Shown: in pieces, positions 25,328 to 34,204 of the stretch | Layout of the letters: each line of letters opens with the position of its first letter | Position numbering within the stretch: the first letter of the stretch is position 1 | Assembly (NCBI RefSeq): GCF_020782245.1 | Contig: NZ_JAJGNP010000003.1 | Span: 62,001 to 126,000, forward strand | Reading direction: 5' to 3' | DNA from: Sphingobium soli | Lineage (GTDB): Bacteria; Pseudomonadota; Alphaproteobacteria; Sphingomonadales; Sphingomonadaceae | Length of the DNA: 64,000 bases | The notes under the pieces: model-generated | Told to the model about the DNA's origin: nothing | The model's database searches: none | Seen by the model: the letters and a program-made list of their open reading frames with translations, nothing else | Position numbers and translations under genes: made by a program

Positions 25328-25966
25328 ATGAAGCGCATCGTTGCGCCCCTTATGCTGGCCCTTGCCGCTGCGCCGCTGGTCGTGCCGACCCTGCCGGCCG
25401 CCGCGCAGCAGGGCGATGCCGACCTGTCGCGGGTCAATGCCTATATCCGCGCGGTCACGACCATGACCGCTGATTTCAGCCAGACCGACCGGAATGGTCA
25501 GACGCTGACCGGCAAGCTGACGCTGAAGCAACCTGGCAAGATCCGCTTTCAATATCAGAAGGGCGTTCCTTTGCTGATCGTGGGCGATGGCAAGGCGCTG
25601 ACCGTCATCGACTATGAAGTGCGGCAGGTGCAGCGCTGGCCGATCGGAAATTCGCCGCTGGGTGCGCTGATTGATCCGAGCAAGGATCTGTCGAAATTCG
25701 GCAAGGTGATCCCGACCGATGATCCCTCGATCCTGTCGGTGCAGGCGCGCGATCCCAAGCGACCGGAATTCGGCACCATCACCATGATTTTCAAGCGTGA
25801 CGCGGCCAGCCCGGCTGGCCTTCAACTTTATGGCTGGGTAGCCCTCGATTCGCAGAATAACCGCACCGCCGTGCGCCTGACCAACCAACGCTATGGCGCG
25901 CCGGTGGAGGATTCCGCCTTTCGCTGGACCGATCCGCGCCCGCGCGGCAGGTCGGCCGGCGGCTGA
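25328..25966 (+). CDS. lolA: Outer-membrane lipoprotein carrier protein LolA
   Basis: Periplasmic chaperone that carries lipoproteins from LolCDE to the outer membrane (212 aa). Signal peptide ending near PAAAQQ (residues 1-27); mature part has the family core MTADFSQTDRNGQTLTGKLTLKQPGKIRFQYQKGVPLLIVGDGK and a C-terminal TAVRLTNQRYGAPVEDSAFRWTDP. No LolB homologue is visible nearby. The 128-bp leader carries short direct repeats (GGCCATA twice) and CCGGAG 9 nt before the ATG. Confidence 0.9.
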   Translation: MKRIVAPLMLALAAAPLVVPTLPAAAQQGDADLSRVNAYIRAVTTMTADFSQTDRNGQTLTGKLTLKQPGKIRFQYQKGVPLLIVGDGKALTVIDYEVRQVQRWPIGNSPLGALIDPSKDLSKFGKVIPTDDPSILSVQARDPKRPEFGTITMIFKRDAASPAGLQLYGWVALDSQNNRTAVRLTNQRYGAPVEDSAFRWTDPRPRGRSAGG

Positions 25967-26129
25967 CCGGAGCATCGGGCGCGATGGATTGAAAAACTTT
26001 CCAATCCGTTCATCTGCCGCTCATATCGGCAGCGCTAATCAGCATTTCACGGCGGAAGGCTAAGCCGGGATTTCCCCCCTGTTACCCGGTCCCCATCTTT
26101 CGCCGCGAAGCGCTTCAAGGGCGCGATCG

Positions 26130-26163
26130 AGACCCCCGTTCCACGCCCCCGGAGCGGGGGTCT
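26130..26163 (+). terminator. Strong hairpin downstream of lolA
   Basis: A 13-bp stem (AGACCCCCGTTCC with GGAGCGGGGGTCT, one T-G pair) and 8-nt loop in the 266-bp gap before xth. Only a short T stretch follows, so it may be a repeat-type palindrome rather than a Rho-independent terminator. Apart from this the gap shows no gene. Confidence 0.5.
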
Positions 26164-26232
26164 TACATTGTCCGGTATAAGCGCCGAAGTCCGCCGCTTG
26201 CGCAACGACCCGCGGGCTTTTAGGGCATCGTC

Positions 26233-27030
26233 ATGGCCCAAACCCTTTCCGTCTGTTCCTGGAACATCAACAGCGTTCGCGCCCGCATCGACATCGTCGA
26301 ACAATTGCTGCGAGAGGAAACGCCCGACATCCTGTGCCTTCAGGAAACCAAGGTGGTGAATGAGACTTTCCCTACCGAGATGTTCCGGCGGCTGGGCTAT
26401 GTCCATCAGGTGTTGAACGGCCAGCGCATGCATCATGGCGTCGCGATCCTGAGCAAGGTGCCGATCCATGAGGATGACCGGCTGGACTGGCAGGCCAATG
26501 GCGAGGCGCGCCATGTCGGCGTGCGACTGGACAATGGCGTGCGGATCGAAAATGTCTATGTGCCTGCCGGCGGCGATGTGCCCGATCGCACTGTGAATCC
26601 CAAATTCGGCCAGAAGCTGGATTTTCTGGAGCGGATGATCGAATGGTCGGCCGCTCTGGAGGACAAGCCCACCATCCTGACCGGCGATTTCAACATCGCG
26701 CCGCTGGAATGCGATGTGTGGAGCCATCGCCAGTTGCTTGACGTGGTCAGCCATACCCCGATCGAGTGCGAGATATTGGGCCGGTTGCAGGCGTCGAACG
26801 ACTGGGTCGATATCGGCCGCCATTTCCATCCTGCACCCGCCCGGCTCTACACCTGGTGGAGCTATCGGGCGAAGGATTGGGCGGCGTCGGATCGCGGGCG
26901 GCGGTTGGACCATATGTGGATGACCCGCGACGTCGCGGAAAAAGCTGTCGGCCATCGCGTGATCGAACCGGCGCGCAGCTGGATTAAGCCGTCGGATCAT
27001 ATTCCGATCATCACGGACTTCGCCTTCTGA
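26233..27030 (+). CDS. xth: Exodeoxyribonuclease III (AP endonuclease)
   Basis: Base-excision-repair AP endonuclease and 3'-5' exonuclease of the ExoIII/EEP fold (265 aa). Seen: the N-terminal CSWNINSVRAR, the metal ligand LQETKV, the active-site TGDFNIAPLECDVW, YTWWSYR and the C-terminal RRLDHMW and PSDHIPI motif (catalytic Asp-His). ribA starts on its last base (TGATG). Confidence 0.95.
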   Translation: MAQTLSVCSWNINSVRARIDIVEQLLREETPDILCLQETKVVNETFPTEMFRRLGYVHQVLNGQRMHHGVAILSKVPIHEDDRLDWQANGEARHVGVRLDNGVRIENVYVPAGGDVPDRTVNPKFGQKLDFLERMIEWSAALEDKPTILTGDFNIAPLECDVWSHRQLLDVVSHTPIECEILGRLQASNDWVDIGRHFHPAPARLYTWWSYRAKDWAASDRGRRLDHMWMTRDVAEKAVGHRVIEPARSWIKPSDHIPIITDFAF

Positions 27031-28100
27031 TGGCAGGCAGCGTAGGGCGCAACGCCGCGCGCGCGATCGACGCGCTGCGCCGGGGCTGGCCGGTGCGGCT
27101 GGTCGCGGACGATGGCGCGATCCGGCTGATGGCGATCGAGGGTGCGGACGCCGTGACGCTGGCCGACTTCGATCCCGACGCCAAAGCCGACATTTTGATC
27201 TCCGCCGCCCGCGCCGAGACGCTCAACCTCGCCAACCAGCTGGCGGCCGCCGACCCCGAACGCCCAGTGCTGATCGCACGCACGCTCTGGATCGACGCCG
27301 ACGTCGCGACCAGCATCGCCGATCCCGTGCTGGATCTGGGCTCGCCGCTCAAGGGACCTTTCCGGGCGCGGCCGCTCGTCAGCCCCCATGCCGCCCAGGC
27401 GGCGCTTCGGCTGGCGCGGCTGGCAGGTATTTTGCCGGCCTATTTTGTGAGCGCTGCTGACGGCGATGCGGAGGCGGAAGCAAGCGCTGATGATATCGCC
27501 GCCTATGACGATGCCATCCATCTGGCCATCGCGACACGCGCGCGTCTGCCGGTCTCGGCGAGCGAGACCGCGGAGATCGTCGCCTTCCGCAGCCCGGACG
27601 AGCCGCGCGAGCATGTCGCGCTGATTGTCGGCAAACGCGACAGTTCGCCTCCGGTCGTCCGCCTGCACAGCGAATGCCTGACCGGCGATGCGCTGGGCAG
27701 CCTGAAATGCGATTGCGGGCCACAATTGCATGAGGCGCTGCACAGGATCGCGGACGCGCCATGGGGCATCTTGCTCTATCTGCGGCAGGAAGGGCGCGGC
27801 ATCGGTCTGGTCAACAAGCTGCGCGCCTATGCGATGCAGGATCAGGGGTTCGATACGGTTGACGCCAATGTGCGGCTGGGCTTTGCCATCGATGCGCGCG
27901 ACTTTTCGGTCGCGGCGCGGATGCTCGACCTGCTGAATGTGGGTGCGGTGCGATTGCTGACCAATAATCCCAAAAAGGTAACGGGACTGGAGGCGGCGGG
28001 AATCACAGTAACCGAACGCCTGCCGATCATCCTGCCGACCAATCCGCACAACGAACGCTATCTGGCGACCAAGCGGGACCGGACCGGCCACCAGCTATGA
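27030..28100 (+). CDS. ribA: GTP cyclohydrolase II with N-terminal extension
   Basis: Opens the imidazole ring of GTP in the first step of riboflavin synthesis. The C-terminal two thirds are a full RibA domain with zinc cysteines in HSECLTGDALGSLKCDCG (Cys216, 227, 229), YLRQEGRGIGLVNKL, the DTVDAN motif and LLTNNPKK. The first about 190 residues (356 aa in all) are an alphaproteobacterial extension that lacks recognisable DHBP-synthase active-site motifs, so it should not be called bifunctional RibBA. Overlaps xth by 1 bp and the YkuD gene by 4 bp. Confidence 0.9.
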   Translation: MAGSVGRNAARAIDALRRGWPVRLVADDGAIRLMAIEGADAVTLADFDPDAKADILISAARAETLNLANQLAAADPERPVLIARTLWIDADVATSIADPVLDLGSPLKGPFRARPLVSPHAAQAALRLARLAGILPAYFVSAADGDAEAEASADDIAAYDDAIHLAIATRARLPVSASETAEIVAFRSPDEPREHVALIVGKRDSSPPVVRLHSECLTGDALGSLKCDCGPQLHEALHRIADAPWGILLYLRQEGRGIGLVNKLRAYAMQDQGFDTVDANVRLGFAIDARDFSVAARMLDLLNVGAVRLLTNNPKKVTGLEAAGITVTERLPIILPTNPHNERYLATKRDRTGHQL

Positions 28101-28600
28101 GCGTGATCCGCGTCGATTGCGCCGCAGGGCGGCTTACCTTCGGCGAACTGGCGATGGACTGCACGATCGGGCGAGGCGGCGCCCGCCCAGCGGCCGACAA
28201 GCGGGAAGGGGATGGGTGCACGCCGGTCGGACTTTGGCCGATCCGGGGCGTGTTGCTGCGGCAGGGCAGGGTGGAGTCGAGCGATATCCATCTGCCCTGG
28301 CGCTGGATCCGCAAAAGCGACGGCTGGTCCGACGATAGTGCGGACCCCGCCTATAATCGTCCTGTCCGGTTGCCCCGCGCCTTTTCCGCAGAGAGCCTGA
28401 TCCGCAGCGACGATGCCTATGATGTCATCATGGTGCTGGGCTATAATGACGCGCCGCCGGTCGCAGGGCAGGGGAGCGCCATTTTCTTCCACCTGTCGGA
28501 AGGCCGGCCGACCGCCGGATGCGTGGCGGTGGAACGGTCAGACATGCTGCGCCTGCTGCCGCTGTTGCGGCCCGGCGATAGGATGGACATCCGGCGCTAA
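28097..28600 (+). CDS. L,D-transpeptidase family protein (YkuD domain)
   Basis: A 167-aa YkuD-fold protein with the catalytic motif HLSEGRPTAGCVAV (His132, Cys142), typical of the short L,D-transpeptidase-like group (YafK/ErfK-like), and GCTPVGLWPI near residue 41. No signal peptide is seen at the N-terminus (MSVIRVDCAAGRL), which is odd for a wall enzyme but common in this short subgroup. Overlaps ribA by 4 bp. Convergent with glnD. Confidence 0.82.
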   Translation: MSVIRVDCAAGRLTFGELAMDCTIGRGGARPAADKREGDGCTPVGLWPIRGVLLRQGRVESSDIHLPWRWIRKSDGWSDDSADPAYNRPVRLPRAFSAESLIRSDDAYDVIMVLGYNDAPPVAGQGSAIFFHLSEGRPTAGCVAVERSDMLRLLPLLRPGDRMDIRR

Positions 28601-28626
28601 CGATCTTCCGCTTTGCCGTTGGGCCC

Positions 28627-31389
28627 TTATGCCCGTTGCAGCGCCTCGCCCACCTCGCCACCGGCCGCAGCCAGCAACCGGCGCTCAAGCGTCTGGAGCC
28701 GCGCCTTGCTCTCGATCTTTCCGCCGATCAGGTCGGTGATGTAGAAGGTGTCGACCGCGCGCTCGCCATAGGTGGCGACATGAGCGCTGTGGACGGTGAC
28801 TTTCGACTGGAACAGCGCGTTGGCGAGGCTGAACAGCAGCGCTGGGCGATCGCGGGCATTGACCTCGATCACGGTGAAGCGGTTCGACGCCTTGTTGTCG
28901 ATCAGCACATTGGGTTCGATGCGAAACGCCTCGGCGCGGGTGCGGGGCAGGGGCCGCGCCGCCAATTTGGTAATGAGGCGGTGTCGGTTCGACAGGGAAT
29001 CCTCGATCGCGCTGCGAATGCGCTTCAACTGCTCGGGGCTGTGAAACGCGCCGCCGAGCGGGTCCTGTACCAGGAAATTGTCGATGGCGACGCCGTCGCG
29101 CGTCGTATGGATGCGCGCGTCGATGATATTGCCGCCGGCCAGATGGATGGCGCCCGCGACACGATAGAAAAGACCCGGATGGTCGGCTGCATAGACCGTG
29201 ACCAGCGTCGCGCCGCGTTGCGGATAATATTGTGCGGCGATCGACAGCGGCGAATCGCCCGATTCCAGGATATGCTGGACGTTATGGATCAGGATGTCTT
29301 CAGGCTCCGCGATCCAGTAGGATTCGGGCAGGCGGCTGCTGAGCGCGTCGAAAGTCTCCTCGCTCATGCCCAATGTCTGGCGCAGCATATCCTGTTTCGC
29401 GGCGACCCGTTCGCTACGGCCCTTCTGTTTGTGGCCAAGGCGAAGCACCTCCTCTGCCGATTCGTAGAGATCGCCGAGCAGTTGCCGTTTCCAGCTGTTC
29501 CATACGCCCGGCCCCACCGCGCGAATATCGACGACGGTCAGGCATAGCAGCAGGCGCAGCCGCTCGGCGCTTTGCACTACCTCCACGAAATCGAGGATGG
29601 TCTTATAGTCGGCGAGATCGCGCTTGAAGGCGGTGGCCGACATGAGCAGATGATAGCGCACCAGCCAGGATACGGTCTCTGTCTCCGCCGCCGTCAGGCC
29701 AAGGCGCGGACAGAGCGTGTCGGCGATGTCCGCGCCCAATATGCTGTGGTCGCCGCCCCGACCCTTGGCAATGTCATGCAGCAGCACCGCGACATAGAGG
29801 ACGCGGCGCGACAGCAATTTGCCCATCAGGTCGGTAGCGAGCGGGTGGTCGGTGCCAAGCTCTCCCTTTTCGATGCGCGCGAGAAGGCCGACAGCGCGGA
29901 TCGTATGTTCATCGACTGTGTAATGATGATACATGTCGAACTGCATTTGCGCGACGACGCGGCGAAAGTCGGGGATGAAGCGACCAAAAACCGTCGATTC
30001 ATTCATCCAGCGCAGCACCGTTTCGGGATCGCGCGGCGACGTCAGCACGTCCATGAAAAAGCCGTTGGCGCGCGCGTCCTTGCGCACCTTGTTGGTGATA
30101 AGGCCAGCATCGCGGCTGGCGGCGCGCATGGCGCTGGGGTGAATCTGAAGCCCGTGCTTGTCCGCCAGCGCGAATATCTCCAGCAAACGCACCGGGTCCG
30201 CCTGGAAAAAATCGTCGCTCGGCAGGCTCAATCGCCCGCGATCCAGCACGAACCCTTCCAGCTTCTTGGGCCGGCGGAACAGGCTGGGGATATAGCGTCG
30301 ACCCTTGGGGCCAAGCTGGTCGTCGAGATGCGCCAGGAAGACGGCGGTCAGATCGCCGACCGTTTTGGCGTTCAGGAAATAATAGCGCATGAAGCGCTCG
30401 ACGCCCGACCGACCGGCGCGGCCGGTGAAGTGCATCCGGGTCGCGGTTTCCAGTTGCAGGTCGAAGGTCAGCCGATCCTCGGCTCGGCCGGTAATGCTGT
30501 GGAGATGGCAGCGAACCGCCCAGAGGAAATCCTCCGCCTTCTGGAACTGGCGCAGTTCCGCTTGCGTCAGCAAACCCACGTCGACCAGTTCCGCGACCGA
30601 GCGGACGCGATTTACATATTTGCCGATCCAGAAGAGGGTGTGGAGGTCGCGCAGCCCGCCCTTGCCTTCCTTCACATTGGGTTCGACGACATAGCGGCTG
30701 TCGCCCATGCGCCGGTGCCGTTCGTCGCGTTCCTCCAGCTTTTCGGTGACGAAGGCGCGGGCATTGCCCTGCATCACTTCGGCGTCGAACCGGGTCGAAC
30801 TTTCCTCATACAGCGAGCGGTCGCCCCAGATATAGCGCGCTTCCAACAGGGCGGTGCGGACCGTCAGGTCGCTTTTGGCCATGCGGATCGTCTCATCGAC
30901 CGACCGGCTGCTATGCCCGACCTTCAAGCCGAGGTCCCAGAGCGAATAGAGCATGGATTCGATCACCTGCTCGGTCCAGCCGGTCGGTTTCCAGGGGGTG
31001 ATGAAGCCGATATCGACATCGCTGTGCGGCGCCATTTCGCCCCGGCCATAGCCGCCCACGGCGATCAGCGCGATCCGCTCGCCCGTGCTGCGATTGCCGG
31101 CTGGATAGAGGTGATGCGTCGTCGCGTCATAGAGCAAGCGCAGAATCTGGTCGATCAGGAAGGCAAAGGCGCTCACCGTTTCGCGTCCACGCGTCGGCCG
31201 CTCCTCCAATCGGCGCGCAACATCCGCCCGGCCATGGTCGAGCGCATCTTTGAGTTCCTGCACGATCAGGCCGCGCAGCCGCATGGGATCGCCGCGGTGC
31301 TCCAGCGCCAGGGCGTTGATCCGATCGGAAATGGCGCGCCGGTCGATGATCGCGCGACGCGATCCTAAGGCGGGAAACTGCATGACCAT
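28627..31389 (-). CDS. glnD: [Protein-PII] uridylyltransferase / uridylyl-removing enzyme
   Basis: Glutamine sensor that uridylylates PII (GlnB/GlnK) when nitrogen is scarce and removes UMP when glutamine is high (920 aa). Nucleotidyltransferase domain with GGYGRGEMAPHSDVD (residues 112-126), GlnE/GlnD-type middle domain, HD hydrolase domain (VLLHDIAKGRGGDHS), then two ACT domains at the C-terminus (about 720-800 and 830-905). The ATG at 31389 is used; 31383 is also possible. It starts 10 bp after mutS, so the two form an operon. Confidence 0.96.
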   Translation of the reverse strand: MVMQFPALGSRRAIIDRRAISDRINALALEHRGDPMRLRGLIVQELKDALDHGRADVARRLEERPTRGRETVSAFAFLIDQILRLLYDATTHHLYPAGNRSTGERIALIAVGGYGRGEMAPHSDVDIGFITPWKPTGWTEQVIESMLYSLWDLGLKVGHSSRSVDETIRMAKSDLTVRTALLEARYIWGDRSLYEESSTRFDAEVMQGNARAFVTEKLEERDERHRRMGDSRYVVEPNVKEGKGGLRDLHTLFWIGKYVNRVRSVAELVDVGLLTQAELRQFQKAEDFLWAVRCHLHSITGRAEDRLTFDLQLETATRMHFTGRAGRSGVERFMRYYFLNAKTVGDLTAVFLAHLDDQLGPKGRRYIPSLFRRPKKLEGFVLDRGRLSLPSDDFFQADPVRLLEIFALADKHGLQIHPSAMRAASRDAGLITNKVRKDARANGFFMDVLTSPRDPETVLRWMNESTVFGRFIPDFRRVVAQMQFDMYHHYTVDEHTIRAVGLLARIEKGELGTDHPLATDLMGKLLSRRVLYVAVLLHDIAKGRGGDHSILGADIADTLCPRLGLTAAETETVSWLVRYHLLMSATAFKRDLADYKTILDFVEVVQSAERLRLLLCLTVVDIRAVGPGVWNSWKRQLLGDLYESAEEVLRLGHKQKGRSERVAAKQDMLRQTLGMSEETFDALSSRLPESYWIAEPEDILIHNVQHILESGDSPLSIAAQYYPQRGATLVTVYAADHPGLFYRVAGAIHLAGGNIIDARIHTTRDGVAIDNFLVQDPLGGAFHSPEQLKRIRSAIEDSLSNRHRLITKLAARPLPRTRAEAFRIEPNVLIDNKASNRFTVIEVNARDRPALLFSLANALFQSKVTVHSAHVATYGERAVDTFYITDLIGGKIESKARLQTLERRLLAAAGGEVGEALQRA

Positions 31390-31399
31390 GCTGCGCTAT

Positions 31400-34060
31400 C
31401 TAGTCGTGCTGCTCCTGCACGACCAGTTGTTTCAATCGATAGATGTGATCGAGCGCTTCACGCGGAGACAGGGCATCCGCATCGATTGCTTCGATCGCCT
31501 CGCGCAACGGGTCGACCGGCTCATCCTCCTGCGCCGCGGCCGCTGCGAACAGGGGCAGGTCGTCAAGGCCCGCCGCAATGCCGCCGGTCTTCGCCTTGCC
31601 TGCTTCCAGCCGCGCGAGAACATCCTTTGCCCGTTTGAGCACCGCGGGCGGCAGGCCGGCGAGCCGCGCAACCGCCAGGCCATAGCTGCGGTCGGCCGGC
31701 CCCTGCGCAAGTTCGTGCAGCAGGACGAGGTCGCCCTTCCACTCACGGGCGCGGACATGGTGCAGCGAGAGCGAGGGGAGAGTTTCCGCCAGCCGCGTCA
31801 ATTCGTGATAATGTGTGGCGAAGAGGCAGCGGCACTGGTTGACCTCATGCACCGCCTCCACCACGGCCCAGGCCAGCGCTAGCCCGTCATAGGTCGATGT
31901 GCCGCGCCCGACTTCATCCAGAATGACGAAACTCCGCTCGGATGCCTGCGCCAGGATCGCGGCGGTCTCCACCATTTCGACCATGAAGGTGGACCGGCCC
32001 TTGGCGAGATTGTCCGATGCGCCAACACGGCTGAACAAGCGGTCGACCAATGTCATCGTCGCCGACTGGGCGGGGACATAGCCACCCGCCTGCGCCAATA
32101 TCACGATCAGCGCATTTTGCCGCAGGAAGGTCGATTTGCCCCCCATATTGGGGCCTGTGACCAGCCACAGCCTATCGCTTTCGCCAAGCCGGCAATCATT
32201 GGCGACGAAGGGCTGGCCTTCCTTACGCAGCGCATCCTCCACGACCGGGTGGCGCCCGCCGACGATGTCGAGACATTGCCCCCCATGACCACCGACTCCA
32301 TCGGCAGCGACGAAATGGGGCCGCTGCCATCCCCCCTCTGCCGCGCGCTCGGCCAGCGCAGCGGCGACGTCGAGCCGAGCGAGCGCATCGGCCGCGCGGG
32401 CAATATCGGCCTTGCGATCGAGTACGGCGTTGGTGAGGTCCTCTAGATGCGCGGCTTCGGCGACCAGCGCATGCGCGCCGGCCTGGGCGACGCGCCCGGC
32501 TTCTTCATGCAGGTCCACCGAATTGAAACGCACCACGCCGGCCAGCGTCTGGCGATGGGTAAAGCCGCTGTCGGGCGCCATCAGCGCGTCGGCGGCGCGG
32601 GCGGGGACCTCCACATGATAGCCGAGCACGCCATTGTGCCGGATCTTGAGCGCGCCGATGCCGGTTTGCTCGCGATATTTCGCCTCCAGCGCGGCGATGG
32701 CGCGGCGGCCGTCCCCGGCCATGCGGCGCAGTTCGTCCAGCGCCGCGTCATAGCCATCGGCGATATAGCCGCCATTGGCGGTTTCGGTTGGTGGCGCAGG
32801 GATGAGCGCGCGCGCTAAGGCGTCCACCATCTGCCCATGGCCGTCGAGCGCAGGGAGCAATTGTTGCAGCAGCGGCGGCTGGTCGGGCAGACGGCCCAGC
32901 CGTTCGCGCAGCATCCGGGCTTCGCCAAGGCCATCGCGCAACTGGCCCAGGTCGCGGGGGCTGCCCCGGCCGACCGCGACGCGCCCCAGCGCGCGGCCAA
33001 TGTCGGGCAGGGCGCGCAGGGCGCCGCGCACTTGATCGCGAAGGCCCGCATCATCATGGAACATCTGCATCAGGCCCAGCCGCGCTTCGATGGCGGACAG
33101 GTCCATCAGCGGCGCGGAAATATCCTGCGCCAGCAGTCGCGCGCCCGCGCCCGTGACTGTCCGGTCGACGGCGGCGAGCAGGCTGCCTGCGCGCGTGCCG
33201 GCGGTGGTGGCGACGATCTCCAGGCTTTCCCGCGTGGCCGCGTCAATCGCGACATGTGCGCCGCTCGCCTTGCGCATCGGGGGCGCAAGGAAAGGCAGTG
33301 TGCCCTTGCCGGCATGATCGAGATAGGCGACCAGCCCGCCCATGGCGGCAAGTTCGGCGCGGTCGAATTGGCCAAAGCCATCAAGCGTTGCCACGCCGAA
33401 CAGCCGCTTGAGCGCAGCTTGCGCCCGGCTGCTGGAAAAGGCTGCGCGGTCAAAGGCTGTGGCGCCCGGAACATCCATCGTTGCGCCGTCCGCCAGCACG
33501 GTTTCGCTCGGCCGCAACCGGGCCAATTCGGCGGGCAGGTCGACGATGGGGCAGGTCAATGTCTCAAACCGGCCAGTCGATATATCGGCGGCAGCGATGC
33601 CGACCTCGCCCGACGTCTCGCCCCCCACCTGCGCCAGCGCCACCAGCATATTGTCGTGCCGCGCGTCGAGCAGCGTTTCTTCGGTCAGCGTGCCGGCGGT
33701 GACGTAGCGAACGATGTCGCGCGTCACCAGCGCCTTGCTCCCGCGCGCCTTGGCCTGCGCAGGGGTTTCGGTCTGTTCGGCGATGGCGACACGGTGGCCG
33801 CCCTTGATCAACCGCGCGAGATAGGATTCGGCACTGTGCACCGGAACACCACACATCGGGATCGGTGCGCCTTCATGATCGCCGCGGCTGGTGAGCGCTA
33901 TGTCCAGCGTCGCGGCGGCCAGTTTTGCGTCGTCAAAGAAAAGTTCGAAGAAGTCGCCCATCCGGTAGAAGAGCAGGCAGTCCTGCGCCTGCGCCTTGAG
34001 CGCCAGATATTGGGCCATCATCGGCGTGGGCTGGGCGGTCGTGTCGCTGGATTTCGCCAT
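31400..34060 (-). CDS. mutS: DNA mismatch repair protein MutS
   Basis: Mismatch recognition ATPase (886 aa). N-terminal mismatch-binding domain begins [33 protein letters not shown], with the Phe-X-Glu-type reading motif in this region. Clamp and lever domains follow, then the ATPase with Walker [12 protein letters not shown] (about 633-642), the [25 protein letters not shown] signature and [19 protein letters not shown]. The frame runs on to 34144, but the ATG at 34060 matches the family. Divergent from maeB, cotranscribed with glnD. Confidence 0.97.
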   Translation of the reverse strand: MAKSSDTTAQPTPMMAQYLALKAQAQDCLLFYRMGDFFELFFDDAKLAAATLDIALTSRGDHEGAPIPMCGVPVHSAESYLARLIKGGHRVAIAEQTETPAQAKARGSKALVTRDIVRYVTAGTLTEETLLDARHDNMLVALAQVGGETSGEVGIAAADISTGRFETLTCPIVDLPAELARLRPSETVLADGATMDVPGATAFDRAAFSSSRAQAALKRLFGVATLDGFGQFDRAELAAMGGLVAYLDHAGKGTLPFLAPPMRKASGAHVAIDAATRESLEIVATTAGTRAGSLLAAVDRTVTGAGARLLAQDISAPLMDLSAIEARLGLMQMFHDDAGLRDQVRGALRALPDIGRALGRVAVGRGSPRDLGQLRDGLGEARMLRERLGRLPDQPPLLQQLLPALDGHGQMVDALARALIPAPPTETANGGYIADGYDAALDELRRMAGDGRRAIAALEAKYREQTGIGALKIRHNGVLGYHVEVPARAADALMAPDSGFTHRQTLAGVVRFNSVDLHEEAGRVAQAGAHALVAEAAHLEDLTNAVLDRKADIARAADALARLDVAAALAERAAEGGWQRPHFVAADGVGGHGGQCLDIVGGRHPVVEDALRKEGQPFVANDCRLGESDRLWLVTGPNMGGKSTFLRQNALIVILAQAGGYVPAQSATMTLVDRLFSRVGASDNLAKGRSTFMVEMVETAAILAQASERSFVILDEVGRGTSTYDGLALAWAVVEAVHEVNQCRCLFATHYHELTRLAETLPSLSLHHVRAREWKGDLVLLHELAQGPADRSYGLAVARLAGLPPAVLKRAKDVLARLEAGKAKTGGIAAGLDDLPLFAAAAAQEDEPVDPLREAIEAIDADALSPREALDHIYRLKQLVVQEQHD

Positions 34061-34204
34061 GGCGCAGCCGATAGCCCGAACGCCGGCCTGAAACCAGAGC
34101 GTCGCGAAAGGTGCGGGAAAATTGCGTATCTCGCACTTGCCCACAAGATAGGCGCACCGCTAGGGCCTGTTCATCTTTCCAAAAGTTCCAATAGTTGGGA
34201 GCCC

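Noticed and set aside
29572-31368. A 598-codon plus-strand frame opposite glnD
   Set aside because: Composition rich in Arg/Ala/Gln without domains; glnD on the other strand has full-length, well-conserved motifs.
32837-34204. A plus-strand frame open through most of mutS and continuous with maeB (over 1200 codons in all)
   Set aside because: This is the complement of mutS in GC-rich DNA; family similarity begins only at the ATG at 34205, preceded by a ribosome site.
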